Shown: piece after piece, positions 54,957 through 64,000 of the stretch
Layout of the letters: every line of letters starts with the position of its first letter
How positions within the stretch are numbered: position 1 is the first letter of the stretch
Source: Theropithecus gelada
Lineage: Eukaryota; Chordata; Mammalia; Primates; Cercopithecidae
NCBI RefSeq assembly: GCF_003255815.1
Contig: NC_037669.1
Coordinates: 131,549,307 to 131,613,306 of the forward strand
Length of the DNA stretch: 64,000 bases
Reading direction: 5' to 3'
The notes under the pieces: model-generated
What the model was told of the DNA's origin: nothing
Databases searched by the model: none
The model's input: only the letters and a program-made list of their open reading frames with translations
Position numbers and translations under genes: made by a program

Positions 54957-56694
54957 TAAGTAATCATCCACATGAGCTATTTCAAGTCCTTAGCACACAC
55001 ATGTTTGGGAATTGCCATTCTGAATATACAGAGTGACATGTATATACTATAAGAGGGTTTTTATAACTAGAAAAGTCCTCATGTTTCTCCTTTAAAAGAC
55101 AACAGGGCAGTGTCTCAGTAGAGGATTTAAATTACAGGGGTGTTTTATTCTCTCAAGTCTCAAAAACTTAAAAGATATATGTTTCTTGACTTTTCAGCTA
55201 TAATGCCAACCAGCATTAGGAAGATATTACCCAATCCCAGACTTGTCTTGCTGCCCCAAATTCAACCATTCTGAATTACAAGAGACAGAGACTATCACCT
55301 GAAAAGGTGATATAGCACAGAGATGATGAATGGGGGCCTAATTGTGAGGTGGGCAGCCAGTGTGATTTGTATCTCTTCCGGAAATCCCTCTATTGATCTC
55401 ACAATGGGTGAAGATCATCCAGGTATAGCCCCAACTTCTGGTCATCAGTCACCAGAAATCTGGGAAACTCAGTGGCATAAGGCCTGGGCTGCTTGTGCCA
55501 ATTGGAGGTACACCTTAATCTGCAGTTTATCTGATATTGTCATTTAACTAGATCTGTATGTTAGCTCGCTTAGATAAGCAACTTGAATACAGGAGCTGTG
55601 TTCTTTGTCTCTGTAATGCTGTGTATTTTAGAAGGCAACTAACAGATATTGGTTTGAAATGGACTAGAGAATCACACAAGGCTGTATCAAAATAAAAATT
55701 CTAGGAATCATTTATCAGAAAAAATTCTTGAAATTCAAAATGTTTGGATCATTTTTAAAAAATAGATGCATGCATAACCATTACAAAATAGTCTAGAAAA
55801 CTGGATATTAAGTGCCTACATAAAGAGATCCCCAAATTTACTTAAGGTTACAGCCACCCATAAAATTGAGTACTCAAAAAAGCTGGTGGCAAAAAAGTTA
55901 GTGGCATTTGAAATAAAAAAGACTCAATGATAATAAAGAAAAGGAAAAGTGGTTACAAGGTAAACTGCTCCAGGACAGACACATCTTTGGAGTCTTCCAA
56001 GGTGCATTCAGAGACACAGCTGAAAAGGGCTGTGTGAAACTAAATTCTGTGTATGTTCTAGTTTTAAAAATTGTGTAGTAATTTATGTATTTTTAGGTAG
56101 TAATATACAACAAACGAGCTCAAACTCAGCTGAAAGCAACACCAACATGGTTGTTAGGTTTCTCTCCTCTAAAAATGAGGTTTTTCTAGATTGCCTCCAA
56201 AATCCCCCCAAACTCCAGGTCTCTGAGTCTATAAACTCCGCTGCATCATATAGCTGTGTGCTGTTTTTCCAGATAAAATGACCTTCTATGAACTATTAGG
56301 TAGATTCTCCCAGCTCATTATCACAGATTCATTGCCACTATAATTATGGTGCCAGCTGCTGCTGTGTTTTTTTGTTTTCTTTGCACTCCAGGCTCCAGAT
56401 GAAAGCTGTGCATTTTCTGTGAAGTCCTAGAAATGAAACACATGAGCTTTCTAACTTTGGAAAATCACATGTTCTCTTTATTAGAATTCTGCTGAGACTA
56501 ATGTGATGGGAGACAAGAGTGGAGTATTTAAACTCTGTAGCTATTAACACCCCAATCAAGTGTTTTAGCTTGTCTATAGAGTACTTCTCTGTTACTGATG
56601 CCTCCTGTTTTAGCAACTGAGATAGAAGATGCCTAGAAGCAAAAAGTCTGACCTGAGCACCAGAAGGTTGTCATAATTAAAAAAAAAAAAAATT
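54957..56694. other. intergenic, mostly unassigned
   Basis: The stretch 55530-55630 (cttagataagcaacttgaat, gagctgtgttctttgtctct) looks like an L2 3' fragment. The rest shows no recognisable repeat or gene. Confidence 0.45.
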
Positions 56695-56823
56695 CTTTGT
56701 AGAGATGGAGTCTTGCGATGTTGTCTGTCCATGGCTGGTCTCAAAACTCCTGAACTCAACTGATCTGCCGGCCTCCATCTTCCAAAGTGCTGGGATTACA
56801 GGCGTGAGCCATCACGCTCGGCC
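56695..56823 (-). repeat. Alu fragment
   Basis: Head-side half only: tttgtagagatggagtcttg to cacgctcggcc. An A-run precedes it at 56680. Confidence 0.82.
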
Positions 56824-56938
56824 TAGTTGTCATAAAATTAATGTTATATTGCCTCCTCTTCTACACCTGGTAATAACTGCAAATGTTTATCATCTTTTAT
56901 CTCTTTCCAGTATTCTATCAAAAGATTACTGGAAGTAA

Positions 56939-57239
56939 GGCCGGGTGCGGTGGCTAAAGCCTGTAATCCCAGCACTTTGGGAGGCCAAGGTGGGTGGATC
57001 ACTTGAGGTCAGGAGTTCAAGACCAGTCTGGCCAACATGGTGAAACCCCGTCTCTACTAAAAATACAAATATTAGTTGGACACAGTGGTACGTGCATGTA
57101 ACTCCAGCTACTCGGGAGGCTGAGGCAGGAGAATCGCTTGAACCTGGGAGGCGGAAGTTGTAGTGAGCCGAGATTGTGCCACTACACTCCAGCCTGGGCG
57201 ACAGAGCATGACTCCATCTCCAAAAATAAAAAATAAAAG
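56939..57239 (+). repeat. Alu (AluS-like), full length
   Basis: Sense Alu from ggccgggtgcggtggctaaa to an A-rich tail with T interruptions. Confidence 0.94.
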
Positions 57240-57978
57240 AGACCCTGCCCAAGCAGCTCAACTGTCCTCTTCCCCACCATTTTTTTGGGTGGCTGAGAAA
57301 CTTATCACCTGAGTTTTAGGCTTATGGATTTGAAGCATGTACTCCTGCATTTGAGTATTAGTTCTTGTGTCCCACCTTCCCAGGAAAACATTATCTTTTG
57401 TAGAGTATGTTAATCACGGTCCACAAAACCAGTTATGTCAGGCTGACTGCCACCACTTAGGCCACCATTGTTTTTGTAGGCTCCTGTGGTTCTCCACACC
57501 ATCCTAGCCTCCTCAATCCCCAAATTCATGCTGGGCTACAGAAATCTTGAATCTTTGGCAGGGTTGGGAACCCACGGGCCTCTGAAGCAGACTCCCTGGA
57601 GGCACCAATATAACCCTTCCCTTTTGGCGTCATAGTTTTCCCCCACCAGGACCCGAGTCATCTCTATTTTGGGGCAAACATAATTCTTTCTGCTTCTCTG
57701 AAGCATTCGGCCTCTTCCTTAAAATATTGTTTCTCTACATGGGCTCAGGCTTTTTGGGAAACAGCCAGTAAGTCTAGTGTGAGGTTCTTCTGTTTTCTTG
57801 CTACATACGTAACTGTTTTGAGGTAAGAAAGCACACAGGGGAAAACAGGTGAAAAAAATTATAGCTCAAAAACATTTTCATCCATATTAATTCAATTCCA
57901 GAAACAATTACGCTTTTTATAAAGACAACAATTTAATATACTACATTTACTGCTATGGAAAGATAATTCACAATATGT
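57240..57978. other. no recognised feature
   Basis: Mixed-composition unique DNA, no coding pattern seen. Confidence 0.45.
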
Positions 57979-58274
57979 TGGGTTTTTTGTTTTGAGACAG
58001 GGTCTCACTCTTCTGCCCAGGCTGGAGTGCAGTGGTGTGATCATAACTCACTGCGGCCCTGATTTCCCAGGCTCAAGCAATCCTCCTGCCTCAGTCTCCC
58101 AAGTAGCTGGGACTACAGGTGTGAGCCACCACTCCGGCTAATTATTTTATTTTCGGTAGAGATGGGTTCTCACTCTGTGGCCCAGACTGCTCTCAAATTC
58201 CCGGGCTCAAGCAATTCTTCCACTTTGGCCTCCCAAAGCGTTGGAATTACACACATGGGCCACCACGCCTGTCC
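57979..58274 (-). repeat. Alu (AluJ-like)
   Basis: Antisense Alu from gttttttgttttgagacagg to caccacgcctgtcc. Confidence 0.92.
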
Positions 58275-58568
58275 CACATGTTGTTGTGACAGGAAATTAT
58301 AAAGATGTCTATCAGGATGACTCCAATGTTTAAACAGAAAATGTACATCAAGTCAAAACGAATATTTACCACCATGAAACAGTAGCTATCACTACAATTC
58401 ACACTTCATAAGCAACCTTTTTAGGAGCTGAATTGGTGAAGCTATCTGAGATTGACTAAGGCCTCATTAATATTGCCTTACTTTCTGCTTTGTATCTTTA
58501 ATATTTTCTGTAATTTACTGAATAAAAGCCTAGCACCTGAATGTACTGCAATATAAATATACAGTATA
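58275..58568. other. no recognised feature
   Basis: AT-rich sequence between two antisense Alus. Confidence 0.45.
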
Positions 58569-58579
58569 TAGAGCCCATA

Positions 58580-58852
58580 GGTTTTTTTTTTTTTTCCTGG
58601 AATGCAGAGGTGCCATCTTGGCTCACTGCAACCTCTGCCTCCCAGGTTCAAGCGATTCTCCTGCCCCAGCCTCCAGACTAGCTGGGATTACAGGTGCCTG
58701 CCACCACGCCCGGCTAATTTTTTGTATTTTTAGTAGAGACGGGGTTTCACTATGTTGGCCAGTCTGGTCTTGAACTCCTGACCTCAGGTGATCCACCTGC
58801 CTTGGCCTCCCGAAAGTGCTGGGATTACGGGCGTGAGCCACTGCACCCGGTC
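58580..58852 (-). repeat. Alu missing the end of its right arm
   Basis: A 14-T run leads directly into cctggaatgcagaggtgcca, so about 20 bases of the element are absent. TAGAGCCCATA flanks both sides (58569 and 58853). Confidence 0.93.
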
Positions 58853-58932
58853 TAGAGCCCATATCTTTATTTAGCACATTAGTAAACAAAATGACTTTAG
58901 TTATCAGAAGTTAAGTAATTCAAACTTAAAGC

Positions 58933-59347
58933 TGTTGGAACTTTATTCTGAGCCTTGAGAGGAATGTGGCTACAGCCTGAGCCAAGAAGCAGGCATCTGC
59001 ACCGTCTGCCTTTTGTTTCTGTAAATAATTAAAATAGGAGGAGCAAACCATACCAGAGATACAACCCCCTGAGATCACTACCCGTCCTCACGGAGTAACG
59101 AAGTACCCTTTCTTGGAATGTAGCAATCTGTAACCTACCAAATAGCTGTAAGTATACACTGGTCTCTTACGGAAAATGAAATCCTGCTAAAATTTGTCTC
59201 TGGCCACCTAGGTGAAACCTTAACTTCTTCACTTTGGAATGCTGACCCCATTTGGAGCTGGTGTCTCCTGGGTGGCTACCCTCAAGCCTTACGCTGGAAT
59301 AAACTCTTATCCTTAATCATATTTCCTGAACCTATTTAAGGTCGACA
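58933..59347 (+). repeat. candidate solo LTR
   Basis: Runs TGTTGGAAC to ggtcgaca. An AATAAA lies at 59299 and the end (gaataaactcttatccttaa to cctatttaaggtcgaca) resembles LTR R/U5 ends. No matching target duplication, and I cannot name a family. Confidence 0.45.
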
Positions 59348-60169
59348 GGAGAGGGAAGCGGAGATGTCTTGAGATAAAGCTGAATAAAGTTTCTCAAGAA
59401 AAAAGGGAAAGGGACCTCTGAGCTGTACGTTGTTTTCTAACTCTAGGGAGTTAGAGGTGAAGTAGGAACTTGAAGTTGGAAGTGCTGAGTTGGACAGCCC
59501 TCATCTCTAGGCAATACTTTAGTAAAGTGGAGAAGAATACCTTAGGAAAACGGGAGAAGACGACGAAGGCTAGGGAGAGATGCACCCAACCCAGTCCCGG
59601 GTTTCCCACTAGCTCTCGGAGTTGGGTACAAAGAGTGTTCCAAAACCCCTTCTCCTGTGCTCAGCCCAGTGCTCCGGTGGGTCAGGTCTCCGGAACGCGT
59701 AAACAAAAGCAAACAGCTGAGCGGCGGAGGGCGCTGGCGACAGGTGTGGGTGTGCCCTGAGGATGCGTGGCGACTTCCCCGGAGCAGCGGGTCTGTGAGG
59801 CAACGATGGAAGACACTGCACTCCACAGCATAGCAGCAGGCCCTGCCCTGGATGGCTCCAAGTAAAAGACAGTTCCCCAGAAGCCGTCGGCCGCCGGCGA
59901 TCCGCCTCCTCCCGCGCCAGACCCCGCCTCTCCCCCCGACTACCGGTGCCATCCAGATGCCCCAGGCGGGACCCCAGCTCACGAAGCCCACCGGCCGAAG
60001 CTCCCCACAGGCTAGAGAGCCGCTCCTTCGAGGCCAAACTTCCGAGAGGCGGCCTGCGCCTAGCACGCAGGCGTGGAAAGCTAGGCGCCAGCCTCGAACT
60101 GACCACCGCCACCTGCCTGGGGCCGCGCCGTCCGCCGTTTACTTTCGAACGAGCCCAGCAATAGTTCCC

Positions 60170-60174
60170 ATTGG
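60170..60174 (-). promoter_or_regulatory. inverted CCAAT box
   Basis: ATTGG in ttcccattggccgatg fits NF-Y binding and lies about 200 bases before the exon 1 donor. Confidence 0.55.
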
Positions 60175-60207
60175 CCGATGCCGCGCAGTTGAAAGCTGCC
60201 TGCAGAC

Positions 60208-60219
60208 TGCGCCTGCGCC
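60208..60219. promoter_or_regulatory. NRF1-like site
   Basis: TGCGCCTGCGCC is near the NRF1 consensus GCGCATGCGC and is common in TATA-less CpG-island promoters. Confidence 0.5.
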
Positions 60220-60279
60220 GCGAGGCTCCGGGCGGCCCCGCCCGGCCTGGGCACCTGAAGCCCTTCGGGGCGGAGGAGG

Positions 60280-60371
60280 GCGGGGATTCGGGGCGACTCT
60301 CAGCATCAGCCAGGAGTCGGTGGCTCCCTGTTTCGGCGCTGTGGAGTCGCCTACTCCGCCTCCTCCCCGCG
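60280..60371 (+). other. TRIM59: probable TRIM59 exon 1 (5' UTR)
   Basis: The sequence ccgcg followed by gtgagt at 60372 is a strong splice donor at the 3' edge of the dense CpG core. The start is a guess (CpG promoters often use several start sites). No coding sequence. Confidence 0.55.
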
Positions 60372-62919
60372 GTGAGTCTAAGGACCTTTACGGATCCGAG
60401 AAGGTGGCTCTGAGTCCTTTTTCTTTTCCTGTAGCACAGGCTGGTGTTCCAGTGTGTTTGCTGGGGAGTCCTGGGGGCGTGACGATGGAGGGAGTGGCTT
60501 GGGACCTGCACTCATTCCCACTTGTCCCACACTGGAGTTTGGGGAACCATTCTCCCGTCTCTCCACTGTGGAGCTGCGTTCCTGTGAGGGAGGAGGCGCT
60601 CTGTGGTGGCCAGGGTGAGCTGGGCCAGGCCGAGTCGGTCAGCCCCGCGGGGCCTGGGGTCGGGCGGTTGCGGAGGCGGAGGCGCTTTAGGAGGGAGGCC
60701 TGGGAGAGTGGAGCTTTCAGAGGGGGAGGGGAAGAGTACTGCCATTTTGAGCCCCTTTGTGGGAGGTGCTCGTAGGACTTAGGTGGGATAGGTGCAGTTA
60801 CCCATTTTACAGATGTGAAGCCTCACTTTTGAGAGGTATTTGATAATACTGACTCAGGTACCACAGCATTGAAATGGCAGAACAGAGAGATGAGCAAACT
60901 ATACTAAATCAGTTATAATTTTGAGCTGGCAAAGTATTTTACTCCCATGGATGCTTTTGTCTTGCAGTTAATTTTAAGCACTCTAAAATGACCGTGAATG
61001 TTTTTTCTGCCATCGCCATTGGTGGGTAATATTGTCGAGCGCTCATAAGCTACTTGACGTTGTAAAGAGGTCCTTTGTGACCATCTGTTTGGTCAGAGTT
61101 CGGATTTTCAAGGAACAAGCGATACCTCTACTGCAGCTCCAGCAACTGTGTTGGTGTTTGTGACTTTTCGGAAAACACAGTGAAGCATAGTGAAGATAAA
61201 CATCAAAGACAGTGAACTAACAACCATTTTTATGACATGAGACAATAAATTGAAAGCATTAAGGATAACATTATTTTAATTTTAGAATAAGAATAAAAGA
61301 TTCTGGAGGAGTTGGAGAGAGTGTATTCAGTCCCCAAACCAGGAGATCAACAAAGTAGGTAAGTTCTGGGAGATTAAGTAAATATGAAAAACATTTTAAC
61401 TGAGTTTTTACAGAGTGTATCATTTAAACTATAAAGTGAAATTTAGAAGTCTTTTGAAAAAACATTATGTTGATGGTGTATCAAATTCCAACCATCTTAC
61501 CGAAGGAGCGGAGCATAAAGTGAAAAATAAACAGCTTCCTTTTCCGATCTGTACCTTAAAGGTAGTCACTCAACTCTTTCGTACATCCTTCTAGAAATTT
61601 TACAAGAATGTGTACATCTCAAAACACATGCAAAGCTGTTATTTTAGACATACAGATCTGCAGAACTACACAAAACTGCAAATTAAGTTACCTGGATACT
61701 TCTTCACTATGCATTCATATATTGGTCTTTTTAAATGAGTAAGTAGCTATTTAATCTGGCAAGGTGAAATTTTGATTTTAGGTAATGTTAGTTTTGACAT
61801 TGCCTTTCACCAAACACGTTGATGAATATTTCCCACCAGATATATTTTTACTTTGAAAAGTATAACAAAAGTAATTAAAGCCTTAACTTCTCAAGTCAGT
61901 TCCTGGTTAAATTGAATTAATAGTCTTTTTTTGTTTTGTTTTTAGTTTTTTTATTTTTTAGTTTAGGAAAACAGGTTGATATCAAAATGAAATAAAATAG
62001 TACAGATGGACAAAGAGAGTTAAAATCAGCTGACCATAGGATTTTTTTTTTTAATTTGAAAAAGTTAAGGTGATCTCTCATTATTTTTGTATATTTATAT
62101 GTGGCAGAATTATTTTTAAAAATCTTGTTTCTCAAACTTTCCGCAACAGTGTTAAAAAAAAAATTTATATATGTATATAAATGATGCAGTTGTAGTTATT
62201 TCTTAAGTAAGTCTTCGATTGCATGAAATGTATTTCTTCTTTATCAGTTAGGGCCACAAAGATGTGAGCCCCAATTTGGGTGGTGGCACCACTTGAATTT
62301 TTCTATACTTAAAGCTGACTCACTAGAAGTCATGGGGCAAGTCATCGAATTCTATAATGTAGTAAAAATATTTTCGTTTCAGAGGCTGTGAAATGTAATG
62401 AATGTTTTACAACTGTTCATGTTTAGAGTTGAAAGGCAGGAAAGCATTAGTGAATTAAAGCTTAAAAACTGGTTTACACAAGAGAATGGGTAATGATATT
62501 TTTGGTGCTATTTAATCATCTGTTATACTATCTATTACCTAATATGCCAGTTAGACATCAGGGAGGCTCCCTAGTGAATTGGTCCTCTGGAGAAAGACTT
62601 AATAAAAAGTGTGGAAATTCAGAAATGTATTTGTTTTGACACTTAAACACAAGACGTTAGTGAAATAATTTGTCAGTAGAGTGATTTAGCCTCAGATTTC
62701 TTTCTGAGAAGATTCATTTTTTTATATTTATATTTCTTGGTGACTTTTAAAAGAGAAGCAGGAAATCTTGAGGTACTGGTTTCTACATGAGCTTAGTACT
62801 CACTAGAGGAAAATACATTTTACATGGATTATTTTACTTTTTTGCTTTTTAAAAACATACAGTAGTATAAATTGATTCAAATTCATTTAGCAAAAGAAAG
62901 ACTGGATAATAGGCAAGAC
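60372..62919 (+). other. TRIM59: TRIM59 intron sequence
   Basis: After the CpG island the DNA turns AT-rich, with no recognisable repeat up to 62919. A YY1-like gccattttg lies at 60740. No further coding or exon signal apart from 61285-61357. Confidence 0.55.
61285..61357 (+). other. TRIM59: probable TRIM59 5' UTR exon 2
   Basis: A 73-base segment lies between a good acceptor (ttattttaattttag, to 61284) and a very good donor (aagtag followed by gtaagt at 61358). The spacing from exon 1 is about 0.9 kb. It contains no ATG, as expected for an untranslated leader exon. Splice-site inference only. Confidence 0.5.
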
Positions 62920-63790
62920 ACTTGAACATTTTTTTTAATTGTGTAAAATATACTAAACATAAAATTTACCATTTTAATATTTTTAAGTATACAGTTTGGT
63001 GGTATTAAATACATTCAGATTGTTTTGTAATTATCACCACCAACTATCTCCATAACTTTTTCATCTTCCCAAACTGAAACTGTGTACCCATTAAACCAGC
63101 AGTCCTCAACATTTTTGGTACCAGGGACCAGTCTCGAGGAAGACAATTTTTCCATGGACAGGTGCGGGTGGGTGGTGCATGGTTTTGGGATAAAACTGTT
63201 CTACCGCACATCATCAGGCATTAGATTCTCACAATGAGCTACAACCTAGTTCCCTCGCGTGCGCAGTTCACGGTAGGGTTCACACTCTTATGAGAATCTA
63301 ATGCTGCCACTGATCTGGCAGGAGGCTTTGCTCAGGCGGGCTTGCCAGCCGCCATGGCGGGGGTGCAGGGTGGGTAGGGAGGGTTGGGGACCCTTGCATT
63401 AAATGATAACTCTACGTCTTCCCTGCTCTCAAGCCCTGGCAACTACCATTCTACTTTCTGTCTTTGAGGACTGCTTATTGGTTTTAATATTATATGTGCT
63501 TTTTTCACATATAATGTGAATGTAAATTTTTTTTCCATTGAACTAATTGAGTGAATTATATTAATAGATTTTTTGTTATTGAATTAACTTTATATTTCTG
63601 GGAAGAACCTTATTTAGTCATGGTGCAGTGTTTTTTTAAATGTACTCCTGTATTTGTTTTTGCTAACATTATATTTAGAATTTTACATAAGTGTCCATTT
63701 TTGAAATTAGTCCATTTTTAGTTTGTATTGTCTCAAGTTTTGGAATCATGTTTTACTGTCTTCAAAACATTTAGCAAACTTTTCATATTT
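62920..63790 (-). repeat. L1M antisense segments split by MER1B
   Basis: The phrases taaacataaaatttaccatt, tcatcttcccaaactgaaac and, after the MER1B, caactaccattctactttct are antisense L1 3' UTR. The part 63530-63750 (gtgaattatattaatagatt, ttagtcatggtgcagtgttt) is antisense ORF2. Confidence 0.75.
63097..63396. mobile_element. MER1B-like hAT element
   Basis: Begins CAGCAGTCCTCAACATTTTT and ends gggttggggacccttg. The 8-bp target repeats are CATTAAAC (63089-63096) and CATTAAAT (63397-63404). Length 300 bp. Related to the MER1A at 44738. Confidence 0.9.
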
Positions 63791-63905
63791 GTATTCTGGA
63801 ACAGTTGAGTAGGGCCTAGTCCACACTCAAGGGAGAGATTTCAAGAGTATCCAGGAAGTGCAGGTCATTGGGGGCCATTTTAGAGGCTGCCTATCATAGA
63901 TAGCT
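63791..63905 (-). repeat. MLT1-like LTR fragment
   Basis: The phrases ccacactcaagggagagatt and cattgggggccattttagag match the antisense end of MLT1C/D-type LTRs. Confidence 0.5.
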
Positions 63906-63941
63906 AATGGCTTGTTTATTTACTTAAATAACTAACTCTTA

Positions 63942-64000
63942 GACTGGTCATGGTGACTCACAGCTATAATCCCAGCCCTTTGGGAGGCTGAGGGGGGAGG
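63942..64000 (+). repeat. Alu, cut by the window edge
   Basis: Head of a sense Alu: gactggtcatggtgactcac to ggaggctgaggggggagg. Confidence 0.9.

Larger units (their letters stand above)
59560..60780. promoter_or_regulatory. TRIM59: CpG island, probable TRIM59 promoter
   Basis: The only strongly CpG-rich DNA in the window, densest at 59880-60370. From general knowledge, TRIM59 starts here relative to KPNA4, on the same strand. An inverted CCAAT box (ATTGG) lies at 60170-60174 and an NRF1-like site (tgcgcctgcgcc, one change from the palindromic core) at 60208-60219. No TATA box. Long open frames on both strands across the island follow from its GC content and are not called as genes. Confidence 0.75.

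Noticed and set aside
4836..60000. The miR-15b/16-2 cluster or SCARNA7, known neighbours in this chromosomal region
   Set aside because: I saw no matching hairpin or H/ACA or C/D box structure here. As I recall, these lie in SMC4 and in a more upstream KPNA4 intron, outside the window.
59852..60775. 307-codon + frame across the CpG island as a protein gene
   Set aside because: It crosses the predicted exon 1 donor, is low in complexity and has no domain. GC-rich DNA has few stops.

Overview
The window is primate nuclear DNA and fits human. It is packed with Alu copies of several ages, carries a catarrhine-type L1PA element, and its two coding exons encode the C-terminus of importin alpha-3 (KPNA4). 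From general knowledge, KPNA4 lies at 3q25.33 with TRIM59 directly downstream on the same strand, so the + strand here is the sense strand of both genes. Nothing in the window is bacterial, viral-episomal or CRISPR-like.

Layout. 1-1988: a KPNA4 intron with one Alu. 1989-2083: penultimate KPNA4 exon. 2084-4835: last KPNA4 intron, holding three Alus and a short pogo-type DNA transposon. 4836-4934: last coding segment with the stop codon. From 4935: a long AT-rich 3' UTR, with the first good poly(A) signal at 6214 and weaker candidates as far as about 12.0 kb. 12-59 kb: intergenic DNA, mostly interspersed repeats with unique islands between them. 59.5-60.8 kb: a CpG island holding the likely TRIM59 promoter and first exon. 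61.3 kb: a probable second 5' UTR exon. 61.4-64 kb: the following TRIM59 intron. No TRIM59 coding sequence is visible.

The most structured part is 44.6-55.0 kb. A nearly full-length Tigger1 DNA transposon (minus-strand transposase relic) has been split by a MER1-type hAT element, which is itself split by a 1.2 kb ERV1-type solo LTR. The same Tigger1 also took a 5.5 kb L1PA insertion and two Alu-family insertions. Target-site duplications mark the borders of the MER1, LTR and L1 layers, so the order of events can be read directly. The L1 5' UTR deletion begins at the place of a known L1 splice donor, so it may be a retrotransposed spliced L1 RNA.

Other points: a THE1-type MaLR element with both LTRs (34.8-36.6 kb), an L1M cut up by younger repeats (17.4-19.7 kb), a consensus CTCF core motif inside a palindrome (19.76 kb), and a hAT element opened by an Alu inside an antisense L1 (39.7-40.2 kb). 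I found no convincing new gene. The value of the window lies in its KPNA4/TRIM59 gene ends and its stacked record of transposition.
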